This document shows positions 33,040 to 41,684 of a stretch of DNA of 64,000 bases, piece by piece. The DNA is taken from positions 1 through 64,000 of the forward strand of contig NZ_JOCQ01000015.1 in NCBI RefSeq assembly GCF_000720725.1, in the 5' to 3' direction. A program made the translations under genes and the position numbers. This stretch comes from Streptomyces rimosus subsp. rimosus (GTDB taxonomy: Bacteria > Actinomycetota > Actinomycetes > Streptomycetales > Streptomycetaceae). How positions within the stretch are numbered: the stretch's first letter is position 1; every line of letters starts with the position of its first letter. Under the pieces are notes generated by a model, which worked only from the letters and a program-made list of their open reading frames with translations, did no database searches and had not been told where the DNA came from.

Positions 33040-34665
33040 TCAGTGGCCCGCCCGCCCGCGTACGGTCTCCGCGCGGGGTCCGGGCGCTCCGCCGGGAGCC
33101 GGATCGCCGGCGAGCGCGCCCACCCGCAGCCCGGAACGGGCCAGCACCCACAGCACCGGTTCGGCCGCCCGTAGCTGCTCGCTGTCGAGGGCCCCGGCGC
33201 CGGTCGCGGCGTAGGCGCTCACCGCCCAGTAGCGGACCTCCCGGAAGTCGTGCTCCAACCCGCGTACCAGGGACCCGAGTCCGATCTCCGTCAGCCAGCG
33301 GTCGATGCGGGCGCCCGGCACCGGCAGGGCGGAGAGCCGGTCCAGCACGTCCCGCTTGGTGACCACCGCGGCCATCGGGATGCGCCGGCGCCGGCCGGTG
33401 AGCGCCGACAGTTCGCCGGTCAGCCGCTGGTAGGTGTCCAGCGGGCTCTGGTCGGCGGGGCGTGCGTCACCGGCCCGCTCCACGTCGTCATCCTGAAGGG
33501 CACGTCGTACACCCGGCTCGGCGAGGACATCGGCGACCAGGATCACCCCGTCGGCGTGTTCGAGGTACTGCTGCATACGCACGGTGCCCGCGTCGCGGAG
33601 CGACTCGCCCATGGGGTCGTACAGATACAGCAGGCGCCGGCGCCGGCCGCGCCCCACCAGCAGCATGAGGGCTCGCGGCTGGCCGCCCTGGGTCTTCAGT
33701 GCCCAGTCTGTCCGCTTCAGCTGCTGGTTCAACGAGACCGCGGCCTGGCGGTCGTCCGCGGAGGCGTATTCCACCGTCAGCGGGCTGCGCCGTGACCACG
33801 CCTGAAGCCCGGCGGCCATGGCGGCCAGCAGCATGGTCTTGCCGGCCGAGGTGCTGCCGATCAGCGGCAGATGCACGACACGTGTGGTGCCGACGGCCGC
33901 GGGCAGGTGCCGGTCGCAGTGCGGGCAACGGGCGGTGAACCGGTCCCGGCCGGTGATCGAGGTGGTGACCAGCCTCTGCCCGCAGGCGCACACGTGCCAC
34001 AGCGCTCCGTACCGGCCGGGACGCAGCTCACGGTGGGCGGCGCCGCAGTTCGGGCAGTGATGGACCGCCAGCGGAAACGTCCGGTAACAGCCGGGGTACG
34101 GGCACACCATCCGAATGCCGCGGACCGTGCGCCACCCTCGCTCCGCCGCGCGGAGCGCCCCGGCCGCCGTCACCGCCGACAACCACACGGCCCCCAGCAT
34201 CAGCCCGAAGACGGCCAGCGTGACGGCTGTCAGCAGTGCCGCGAGAAGCGCCCCGGCCACCGCTCCGACCGCCGTGCCCGGAGCGAGGAAGCGTCTGAGC
34301 GAGCGGGTGAACCGGGTCTCGCCGGGGAGGCCGTTGGAGACGATCCGCCCCTGGAAGAGCCGTTTCGTGATTCGGTGCAGCCAGTCGGCCTCCAGACGGT
34401 GCCGGATGGCCAGCATGCTGTTGTACGCCGCGGACCAGGCGTCGAGCCACATCTGCCGCGACCAGTACGCCCGGTGTGCCGGCTCACCCGGCCCCGGCCG
34501 CGGGATCCGGGGGTCGGGAGCCCCGGCCTGCCACGGACCGAGCTTCTTCCCCGCAGCCGTCAGCGACAGGCCCAGGAAGAGCCAGAAGGTGGAGAAGACA
34601 CACAGGGGCACGGCCACCGGGAGGATGATCCACAGGGCGCAGGCCAGCATGGTGGTGAGGGTCAT
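33040..34665 (-). CDS. Membrane-anchored zinc-ribbon P-loop GTPase (double-GTPase system, second GTPase)
   Basis: 541 residues; ATG 34665 overlaps the GAP1-like stop as ATGA. TM segment at about 6-34, a cytoplasmic stretch, then a hydrophobic hairpin at about 131-170. Cysteines at 188, 193, 204, 207, 226, 228, 247 and 250 form one or two zinc ribbons. Walker A GSTSAGKT (270-277), a DPMGE switch-like strand (YLYDPMGESLRDAG), and VVTKRDVLD as the guanine-specificity loop (TKxD). This is the TRAFAC-type GTPase plan with zinc ribbon seen in predicted conflict systems that carry two GTPases and a GAP1 protein. GTP hydrolysis is expected; the target is unknown. Confidence 0.88.
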   Translation of the reverse strand: MTLTTMLACALWIILPVAVPLCVFSTFWLFLGLSLTAAGKKLGPWQAGAPDPRIPRPGPGEPAHRAYWSRQMWLDAWSAAYNSMLAIRHRLEADWLHRITKRLFQGRIVSNGLPGETRFTRSLRRFLAPGTAVGAVAGALLAALLTAVTLAVFGLMLGAVWLSAVTAAGALRAAERGWRTVRGIRMVCPYPGCYRTFPLAVHHCPNCGAAHRELRPGRYGALWHVCACGQRLVTTSITGRDRFTARCPHCDRHLPAAVGTTRVVHLPLIGSTSAGKTMLLAAMAAGLQAWSRRSPLTVEYASADDRQAAVSLNQQLKRTDWALKTQGGQPRALMLLVGRGRRRRLLYLYDPMGESLRDAGTVRMQQYLEHADGVILVADVLAEPGVRRALQDDDVERAGDARPADQSPLDTYQRLTGELSALTGRRRRIPMAAVVTKRDVLDRLSALPVPGARIDRWLTEIGLGSLVRGLEHDFREVRYWAVSAYAATGAGALDSEQLRAAEPVLWVLARSGLRVGALAGDPAPGGAPGPRAETVRGRAGH

Positions 34666-37124
34666 GACGGGCCGCCGTCCTTCCGTGGCGGCTGTACGTC
34701 GTTCCACCGCGGGCCGGGCGGCGCGGAGCGGCGGCCCCGGCCGCCGAGCCGCCGGGCGAACCGGCTCAGTGCCCCGGGCCGGTTCCACTGCCGGAACTCC
34801 TCGGCCCAGCGTCCCTGGGCACGTTCCAGTGCCGTTTCCACCGAGGCGACCCCTTCTTGCGGCAGGGCGCGCACGACGGGGCGCAGCACCTCATCGAGCA
34901 GGCCGTTACGGGTTGCATCCCACACCGGGTCCGTCCCTGGGTGGGAGGACCAGCAGGTGAAGCAGTCGGCGGCGTACATGGGATCGGTGCGCAGCAAGTC
35001 GCGTACCCGGTCGGTGCGTGCCTCCCTGCCGTACGCCGCCAGCAGTTCCTCGTCCCGGCAGGCGGCCAGCGCGGACAGCTCACCGTCCGGCCGCTCCGTG
35101 TCCAGCAGCCGGCGCGCCACGGCGTCGAAGGCACGCGTCAGCACAGCGGGCTCCACCGGCTCCGCGACGGCCCGCAGGGATGCCGCCCGGGCAGCCCAGC
35201 CCTGGCCTGCGGGCCCATGGGTGAGGTCTCCGGCGAATTCGAGCAACAGAAGGGCTCCTCGGACGCGGGGGTCCAGCTCCTCGGGGAAGCAGCGCAGCAG
35301 ATCACGGGCGAGGTCGGGGGCATGCGGGTCGTCGGCGGGCGCGTCGAGAGCGGCTTGCACCAGCGTGGGCCAGGTGCCCGCCGCCCGGTGGACGTCCGAG
35401 CCCGTTTCGCCGAGCAGCAGCGCGGCCTGTCCGGTGGTCGGTGTGCCGCCGTCCCACACCAGGCGCATGGCGGTGCGCAGCACGAGCGGTTCGGTGAACA
35501 GGGGAACCCCGGCGCCGTTGACCAAATGGTGCAATGCCGTGACACGATCCTCGTCGGCTGCTGCTCGGGCCATCAGCGCACACATCCGCAGATGAGGCAG
35601 TGACTGGGTGTCCGGGACGACAAGCCCGGCCCGGGCGAGCAGCCGGGCCGCCGCCGGCGGATCACCGGCGGCGAGGTCGTCCAGCTTGCCGAACAACGCG
35701 ACGCGCAGACCGAAGTGGCCGTCGAGGGCACTGCGGACGGCGGGGGCGTCGGCCTGCGCGGGGTCGGCCAGCAGCGCGGCGGACAGCCGTCGCGCGAGGT
35801 CCGGGACGAGATCGGCGCAGTCCACCCCGAGGGGGTCGGCGACTGCCAGGAGCTGGAGCGCGCGTATGGCGTCCGACGCCCCGTTCGCGATGCCGTCGCG
35901 CAGGTCGGTGGCGAGTTCGGCGGCCAGGCGCCCGCGGTGTTCGGCGGTGAAGGCCGATGGGGACAGGCGGGGAAGTTCGAGGCTGCTCGTGCGGACGGCC
36001 TCGGTCAGCACCAGAGCGGCGAGCGGAGCGGTCGCCGCGGCCGGCGCCCTGCCGTCGAGGACCGTGCAGAACCGGGCGAGTGCCGCGGATTCCTCGGCCG
36101 TACGGTCGTCCACGGGCGAACAGAGCGCCGCGATGAGCCGGGGCAGCCGGTCCCCGGCCAGCACACCGTGGTGCTCGCAGGCCCAGCCGATGGCCGCGGT
36201 ACGGCAGGCCGGCCCGAGGACGACGCCGGCGCAGAGGGCCGCCGCGGCGAGCGGGCCGGCGTCGAAGGGGGCGCCCGGCAGCCCGGCGGCTTCCTTGAAC
36301 AGGTGCGGAGCCCCGCCCAGCCAGATCTGCGCGGCGGTCTCGGCCCACAGGTCGGACACCGGCTCGGTGGATGACCGGCCCGTGCAGTCGTACAGACGGT
36401 AGCGATGGTCGTACCCGTCCATGCCCCGGCTGTCGTCCGGAAGGACACCGATGATCTGCTGACCGGCCAGCTGTGGCCGTCTGGTGTAGGTGGTGAACGT
36501 GAGCTGGTGGGCGTCGTTCCGGGGCAGGGCGGTGCTGGCCAGCGCGATCCACCGCGCGACGTCGGCGCTGTCCCGCTCGACGAGGACGATCTGCGGTGCG
36601 TCGGCGGACTCGGCCGACCGCCGCAGGTCGGCGAAGAACGCGGCAAGCCATGGTGCGCGGGACCCCGCGAAGGCGACCAGGCCCTCCCGGTCGAAGTGTC
36701 CGGACGGGGGGAGCGCCGTCAGCGGGGCCGGCTCCGCGCCCTCCGGCGTCCGGACCGCCCACCGGGCGGACTCCCAGGCGGTGATCGGCAATTGGTCACC
36801 GGGAAGCCGGGCACCGACGGGCAGGTGGACCGCGTGGGCATGGAAATTGCCCCACCGGCCGCTGTAGTCGGCGCCCGTGTAGACCGTGCGGCTCAGCAGC
36901 CGGCTGCCGTCGGACAGCAGGGTGTGGCTGAACATCCGGGGGAAGCCGTCGAGCTGTTCGTCCGTGGGACGCGGCGGGGCGTCGCGCGGCGGCTCGTACC
37001 CGATGAGCGGTTCCGCCTCTCGCAGCAGTGATGTCGGCAGCCCCGGCGTGACGGCGGTGAAGCGGAAGCCGGAGCCGTCCGGGCCGGGCGGGGCCGAGGT
37101 GTAGTGCAACTGAGCCAGGCTCAT
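34662..37124 (-). CDS. GTPase-associated protein 1 (GAP1)-like
   Basis: 820 residues; overlaps both neighbours by ATGA junctions. The N-terminus LAQLHYTSAPPGPDGSGF then FTAVTPGLP, with WGNFHAHAVHLP further on, matches what I remember of the GAP1 N-terminal domain, type 2, a beta-rich domain found only beside these GTPases. The remaining 600 residues are helical repeats (Ala/Leu-rich, many Arg/Asp), consistent with the GAP1 middle and C-terminal domains. No enzymatic motif is visible, so a scaffold or GTPase-regulating role is likely. The name describes association with GTPases and does not imply GTPase-activating activity. Confidence 0.85.
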   Translation of the reverse strand: MSLAQLHYTSAPPGPDGSGFRFTAVTPGLPTSLLREAEPLIGYEPPRDAPPRPTDEQLDGFPRMFSHTLLSDGSRLLSRTVYTGADYSGRWGNFHAHAVHLPVGARLPGDQLPITAWESARWAVRTPEGAEPAPLTALPPSGHFDREGLVAFAGSRAPWLAAFFADLRRSAESADAPQIVLVERDSADVARWIALASTALPRNDAHQLTFTTYTRRPQLAGQQIIGVLPDDSRGMDGYDHRYRLYDCTGRSSTEPVSDLWAETAAQIWLGGAPHLFKEAAGLPGAPFDAGPLAAAALCAGVVLGPACRTAAIGWACEHHGVLAGDRLPRLIAALCSPVDDRTAEESAALARFCTVLDGRAPAAATAPLAALVLTEAVRTSSLELPRLSPSAFTAEHRGRLAAELATDLRDGIANGASDAIRALQLLAVADPLGVDCADLVPDLARRLSAALLADPAQADAPAVRSALDGHFGLRVALFGKLDDLAAGDPPAAARLLARAGLVVPDTQSLPHLRMCALMARAAADEDRVTALHHLVNGAGVPLFTEPLVLRTAMRLVWDGGTPTTGQAALLLGETGSDVHRAAGTWPTLVQAALDAPADDPHAPDLARDLLRCFPEELDPRVRGALLLLEFAGDLTHGPAGQGWAARAASLRAVAEPVEPAVLTRAFDAVARRLLDTERPDGELSALAACRDEELLAAYGREARTDRVRDLLRTDPMYAADCFTCWSSHPGTDPVWDATRNGLLDEVLRPVVRALPQEGVASVETALERAQGRWAEEFRQWNRPGALSRFARRLGGRGRRSAPPGPRWNDVQPPRKDGGPS

Positions 37125-38362
37125 GCCGATGCTCCCTTCGCGCCTGCCTTGCGTACGGGAATCAGCCCGCGCCGGCCGAGGAGCCAGAGCAGCGGGTCCT
37201 CGACGCGCAGGGGCTGGGGCCCCGATTTGGGAGCGTCGGCCGGAGCCTGGGCGGGCGGCGGCGCGCCGAGTGCCGAGAGCCCGAAGAACGACAGCTCGGC
37301 GAAGTCCCGCTCCAGCTGCCGGCGCATCGCCCCGGAGTCCCAGCCCTCCATCAGCGACCGGATCTCCTCGTGCACGGTCAGCCGGTCACCGTCGTCCAGC
37401 ACTCCACCGTCGTGTGACGCGTTGTGCAGCAGGGGCGAGTGTGAACCGAGCAGTGGGTGCAGCATGTCCGTCTTGGTCACGGCGACGGCCATCGGGGTGG
37501 TGACCCGGCCCCGCTGTCTGCCCCGCCCGTGCGACCGCAACTGGGAGGCGAGGTCGGCCGCGATCTGTTGGGGAGCGGTTTCCACGGCAGGGAGCGGCGG
37601 TCCCTCCCCGGCAGGCAGCTGGTCGCGTACGGAACCGAGCTGGAGCGGGTCGACCAGCATGATGATGCCGTCGGCCGCCGAGAGGTAGTGGGTGTAGCGG
37701 TCCATCGCCTCGGCGCTCTTCAGGTCTTCTCCGGCGGCGTCGAAGAAGACCAGGGCGGTGTGCCGGCTGCCGTCTCCGAAGGGGCCCCGCCGGGGAAGGC
37801 TGAGCCTGTAGAGCAGCGGGTCGTTGAAGCCCATCGCGGCGGGGCGGGTGGCCTCGGGCAGCCGCAGTCTGTCGTAGAGGTCCTCGGCCATCTCGCGGTC
37901 GCGTCGCTGAGTGTCGCCCCCCATCGCGGCGAGCGAGGCGTTGTAGGCGCCACCCACTCGGTTGCGCAGTTCGTTGACCAGGACGGAGACGTAGGTGCTC
38001 TTGCCGGACGCCTTGGCGCCGACCAGAGCGATGATGCGGCTGTCCTGATCGCAGTAGTCGCTGGGGAAGTCGTTGTGACAGTGACGGCAGACCCGTACCG
38101 GCGTGGTGGCTCCGCAGCCCGGGCAGGCGGGGAGCGTTCCGCGGCCGCGCAGGCCGCCGAGCCCGCGCGGTGGCGCGAAGACGGGGCCGCGCATCCGCTT
38201 CGCCGGCGGCACGCTCGGTCCCATGAACTCGGCCCAGAGATCGTCACGTGCCGCGTCGCAGGGTTTGCCGCCCCGTATGCCGGTGGCCTTCATCAGGCAG
38301 CGGTAGGGCAACTGCGCGGCTTTGGCGCGGTGAAAGCAGTAAGGGCAGATGACGGTCGTCAT
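37121..38362 (-). CDS. Zinc-ribbon P-loop GTPase (double-GTPase system, first GTPase)
   Basis: 413 residues from ATG 38362, one base after the Fn3-like gene's stop. N-terminal metal-binding cysteines C6, C9, C22 and C35, then a zinc ribbon C80-x2-C83 and C92-x2-C95. Walker A GAKASGKS (115-122), switch/Walker B VFFDAAGED, a second aspartate strand IIMLVDPLQL, and VTKTDML as the TKxD guanine motif. No membrane helix, so it is soluble, unlike the second GTPase. Together with the GAP1-like protein it fits the double-GTPase systems described computationally as conflict systems. Confidence 0.88.
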   Translation of the reverse strand: MTTVICPYCFHRAKAAQLPYRCLMKATGIRGGKPCDAARDDLWAEFMGPSVPPAKRMRGPVFAPPRGLGGLRGRGTLPACPGCGATTPVRVCRHCHNDFPSDYCDQDSRIIALVGAKASGKSTYVSVLVNELRNRVGGAYNASLAAMGGDTQRRDREMAEDLYDRLRLPEATRPAAMGFNDPLLYRLSLPRRGPFGDGSRHTALVFFDAAGEDLKSAEAMDRYTHYLSAADGIIMLVDPLQLGSVRDQLPAGEGPPLPAVETAPQQIAADLASQLRSHGRGRQRGRVTTPMAVAVTKTDMLHPLLGSHSPLLHNASHDGGVLDDGDRLTVHEEIRSLMEGWDSGAMRRQLERDFAELSFFGLSALGAPPPAQAPADAPKSGPQPLRVEDPLLWLLGRRGLIPVRKAGAKGASA

Positions 38363-38363
38363 G

Positions 38364-40556
38364 TCAGCGGATCACCAAGGTCGCGGGAGAGGGTTCGTCG
38401 AGGCGTACGGAGGTGGCGTTGCCGCCGAGCAGGAAGCCGCGTAGGGCGAACGGGGGCCGGTGCTCCCCGGTCGGCAGCTCGCGTTCCACCGCGCCGGCGG
38501 TACGCAGTTCCTCGCCGCTCACCTGCAGCACGGTGGCTCCGTCGGCGGGGTGGGCCGGGCGGACCGGATCACGTGCGCCGCCGCGCGCCACCAGGACGAA
38601 TTCCGGCAGGTCGGCCACACCTTCGCCGTCGGGGCAGGTCAGCGTCACACGGACGGTCGCGGTTCTCCGGCGCAGTGGACGGCGAGGTCGCGGCACGATC
38701 CGGTAGGTGATGGCGATGTCGGCACCCAGCACCACCTCGGCACCGGTGGCGATCACCGTCGTACCCGCCGTACGGGCCTCGGCGGTCGCGCTCAGCCGCA
38801 CGGCCGACGGACCGACGGGGATGCGCAGCCCTTCGCGCAGGAACACGCTGCGGGTGACCGGGTACACGTCATGTTTCCCGTCCTGCTCGCGGAACACCGC
38901 CACCCGGCCGGTTCCGGCGGGCCAGTCGAAGGTGACCCGGGCCAGTCCGCCGGTGGTGCGCGTGGCACGGAATCCGGTGACCGGAGGCGGCACCTCGATG
39001 CGGATGCTCGGCCCGGCCACGGCGCGGTCGCCGAGCACCGCCACGGCGGTCACCCGGGCGGTGCCGGCCGGGGGCGAGAACACTCCGGGGTGGCCGTCGA
39101 CGAGGGGCCAGGCCAGCGGTTCGGGCAGCGCACGGGACGAGGGGAGGAATGCCGCGCCCGGCTCCGGGGCGTCACCGGGCCATTCGACCAGACGTATGTC
39201 GGCACCTGCGCCACCGGTCCAGGTGAAGCGCACGCCGCCGCCCTTCGCGGCCGCCGCCAGCGACCGTACGGGATCGGGCCAGGGGCGGACGGTGTGCCGG
39301 GCCTCGATGCCGGGGGAGCGGACTTCCCGGCCCGCCGCCGTGCGGTAACGGCAGCTGACCCGGGCCCGGTACGTGCCGGGCGGGAGCCCCCGGGCGGTGA
39401 AGCCCCCGTCGTGTGTGACGGTCTCGGCGGGCCGGCCGTCCGGCCCGGTCAGCGAGACGCTGACGGCTGCGGCTCCGGGCGGGCGCAACCAGGTCGCGTC
39501 AAGGCGGTTCGGTCCCTCGGTGAAGCGCAGGTCCGTCACGTCAGGGGCCGCGAGGAAACGTGCGGACACGATGGGCGGTCCGTCGATGAGCCGCTCGCGC
39601 AACGGCAGCACGGCGTAACGGATCTCGCTGCCGAGCGGCGGCTTTCGGTCCTCGAAGCAACTGTCCGCCGTGTCGGCGAGAACGGCCGGTGACTCGTCGG
39701 GCGCGGCGAGCCGGATGACCCGCCACATCTGTACGTCCGGGTCGGCGGGCCAGGTCAGGGTCACCGAGTCCGGGCCGAGCCCGGCAGCCGGCGAGTCCGT
39801 ACCGGCTTGACGGGTGCGGACGAGGCCCCGCAGCGCGTCGGGATCGTCGCAGGCCAGCCGCGCGGCTGACAGGTAGAGCTCACCGGCCGCTTCCGGGTCG
39901 CCCTCGTCCTCCAGCCGGGCCGCCGCGGCAAGCTTTTCCTCGGTGTCCCGCAGGGCTGCGACGATCTGCCGCATGCGCCGGCCCAGCCATGGGTCCTGCT
40001 CCGCCGCGCGCGGAAGCTCCCGGACGAGCCGGTCGGCAGCATGCAGGCGCCGATGCTCCCACTCGTCCTCCAGAGCCTGCGCCGCGGCCCGCTGCGCAGA
40101 CGAGAACCGGGGGAGCGCGCGGGCCGCGTGGACCAGTGCCCGGGCTTCGTCAGGCGCAACGCCCAGCGCTACGGCCGTGGCGGCATCTTTGCCCTGAGGG
40201 TGGTCCTGCAACAGCTCGGTCAGCTGGTACAGGAGCACCCGCCGCAGTGCTGCGGGGTGGCGGGCGTGCACGTCCTGCAGGGCGCGCAGAAGCCGTGCCG
40301 CGTTCGGGCGGAGCACCGAGATTCGCTGGAGCTCCTGGTGGCCGACGCGCTCCCGTGCGCGGTGTCGGCGGGAGACGAACACCCCGTCCAGTATGTGCAG
40401 GTGAGCGTCGTCGGACGTGAGCGCTTCGCCGAGGTGTCGCAGGCCGAGGGTGCGTTGGAGGGACAGGAGTTGCCCGTAGTGCGGGATGAGAGGGGACAGG
40501 GGCAGGTCGGACACTGCCCCGGACAGGCCGAGGTGGTGCCCGAACTCCAACCCCAC
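38364..40556 (-). CDS. Helical plus Fn3-like repeat protein, first gene of the GTPase operon
   Basis: 730 residues from GTG 40556 with GGGGGCGC upstream. Residues 1-250 are helical (SAARLACDDPDALRGLVRTRQ resembles a TPR/HEAT pair). From about 260 to the end are several Fn3-like beta domains: SVTLTWPADPDVQMWRVIR, GVRFTWTGGAGADIRLVEWPG, RVTFDWPAGTGRVAVFREQ, each with the tryptophan-centred strand and following tyrosine/valine strand. There is no signal peptide, which is unusual for Fn3 proteins and suggests an intracellular recognition or scaffold role. No catalytic motif. As the promoter-proximal gene it may be the sensor arm of the operon. Confidence 0.82.
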   Translation of the reverse strand: MGLEFGHHLGLSGAVSDLPLSPLIPHYGQLLSLQRTLGLRHLGEALTSDDAHLHILDGVFVSRRHRARERVGHQELQRISVLRPNAARLLRALQDVHARHPAALRRVLLYQLTELLQDHPQGKDAATAVALGVAPDEARALVHAARALPRFSSAQRAAAQALEDEWEHRRLHAADRLVRELPRAAEQDPWLGRRMRQIVAALRDTEEKLAAAARLEDEGDPEAAGELYLSAARLACDDPDALRGLVRTRQAGTDSPAAGLGPDSVTLTWPADPDVQMWRVIRLAAPDESPAVLADTADSCFEDRKPPLGSEIRYAVLPLRERLIDGPPIVSARFLAAPDVTDLRFTEGPNRLDATWLRPPGAAAVSVSLTGPDGRPAETVTHDGGFTARGLPPGTYRARVSCRYRTAAGREVRSPGIEARHTVRPWPDPVRSLAAAAKGGGVRFTWTGGAGADIRLVEWPGDAPEPGAAFLPSSRALPEPLAWPLVDGHPGVFSPPAGTARVTAVAVLGDRAVAGPSIRIEVPPPVTGFRATRTTGGLARVTFDWPAGTGRVAVFREQDGKHDVYPVTRSVFLREGLRIPVGPSAVRLSATAEARTAGTTVIATGAEVVLGADIAITYRIVPRPRRPLRRRTATVRVTLTCPDGEGVADLPEFVLVARGGARDPVRPAHPADGATVLQVSGEELRTAGAVERELPTGEHRPPFALRGFLLGGNATSVRLDEPSPATLVIR

Positions 40557-40573
40557 CGTGCGCCCCCGCGATC

Positions 40574-40590
40574 ACCACCGAAATCGTGGT
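40574..40590. promoter_or_regulatory. Small inverted repeat upstream of the GTPase operon
   Basis: ACCAC-CGAAATC-GTGGT, 18 bp before the GTG of the Fn3-like gene, in the 140-bp gap that must contain the operon promoter. Candidate operator only; no convincing -35/-10 pair was found beside it. Confidence 0.25.
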
Positions 40591-40696
40591 ACCCATCCCA
40601 CCAGAAGACTCCGCACCACGGGCAGGTTTTCGGAAGTTCGCTCCCACCCTGGCAACTGCACGCGGCCGCCGTGCTCCCCGGCCCGCCCGCCGCCCC

Positions 40697-41602
40697 TCAG
40701 AACTGCGGCGCCCGCTCCACCGCCGGCAGGATCTGCACCAGCTGCCCCGGGGCCGCCTTGCGGCGGCGCCATTCGCGGGGATAACCGAGCGAGACCTCGA
40801 CATGCGGAATGCCGTCCACCTCGATGGTGCGCGGGATGTGGAGGTGGCCGTAGACGACGGAGGCGGCGCGGAAGCGGCGGGGCCAGTCGGCGGTGGCCTT
40901 GGTGCCGCACCACAGGGCGAACTCCGGGTGCCACAGCGGCTCGGTGGGTTCGCGGACGATGGGCCAGTGGTTGACCAGTACGGTGGGCAGGTCTTCGGGA
41001 ATTTCGGCGAGCCGGGCCTCGGTGGCCGCCACGCGGGCCCGGCACCACGCCTCCCTGGTCGGGTACGGGTCCGGGTGCAGGAAGAACTCGTCCGTGCAGA
41101 CCACCCCGGCCTGCTCGGCGACGGCCAGCGCCGCCTCCTTGGTGTAGGTGCCGGGCGGGCGGAAGCTGTAGTCGTACAGCGCGAAGAGCGGGGCGATCAC
41201 GGCCGGGCCGCCCTCGCCCTCCCACACCGGGTAGGGGTCCTCGGGCGTGAGCACGCCCAACTCCCGGCACAGCGCCACCAGGTGTTCGTAGCGACGGACG
41301 CCGCGCAGCTGTACGGGGTCGTTGGACGGCGTCCACAGTTCGTGGTTGCCGGGCACCCAGATCACCTTGGCGAAGCGCCGGCTGAGCACGGTCAGCGCCC
41401 AGCGGATGTCCTCGACGTACTCACCGACGTCCCCGGCCACCAGCAGCCAGTCGGCCTCCGAGGCGGGCCGCAGCCGGTCGACGATGGCGCGGTTCTCCTC
41501 GTAGCGGATGTGCAGGTCGCTGATGGCCATCAGCCTGCCGGGCGCCGCGCCGTCCCGGTCGGCCTCGGCGGCGCGGTCTCCTTCGGAGCATGGGGTCTGC
41601 AT
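40697..41602 (-). CDS. Calcineurin-like metallophosphoesterase
   Basis: 301 residues from ATG 41602; a GTG at 41665 adds 21 unconserved residues. The five metallophosphoesterase motifs are present in order: SDLHIRY, GDVGEY, PGNHELW, NHWP and GHLHIP, so a two-metal active site is complete. Members of this family act on diverse phosphodiesters and nucleotides; the Streptomyces versions are uncharacterised. It lies just upstream of the GTPase operon on the same strand with 140 bp between, so it may or may not be part of that block. Confidence 0.92.
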   Translation of the reverse strand: MQTPCSEGDRAAEADRDGAAPGRLMAISDLHIRYEENRAIVDRLRPASEADWLLVAGDVGEYVEDIRWALTVLSRRFAKVIWVPGNHELWTPSNDPVQLRGVRRYEHLVALCRELGVLTPEDPYPVWEGEGGPAVIAPLFALYDYSFRPPGTYTKEAALAVAEQAGVVCTDEFFLHPDPYPTREAWCRARVAATEARLAEIPEDLPTVLVNHWPIVREPTEPLWHPEFALWCGTKATADWPRRFRAASVVYGHLHIPRTIEVDGIPHVEVSLGYPREWRRRKAAPGQLVQILPAVERAPQF

Positions 41603-41684
41603 CCCCTGACGGTAGGACAGGAGAGGGGGGCGGGGACATGCAGGGGGGTGGGCTGTTGGACACACCGGGGCGCGGCGGAGGCCG

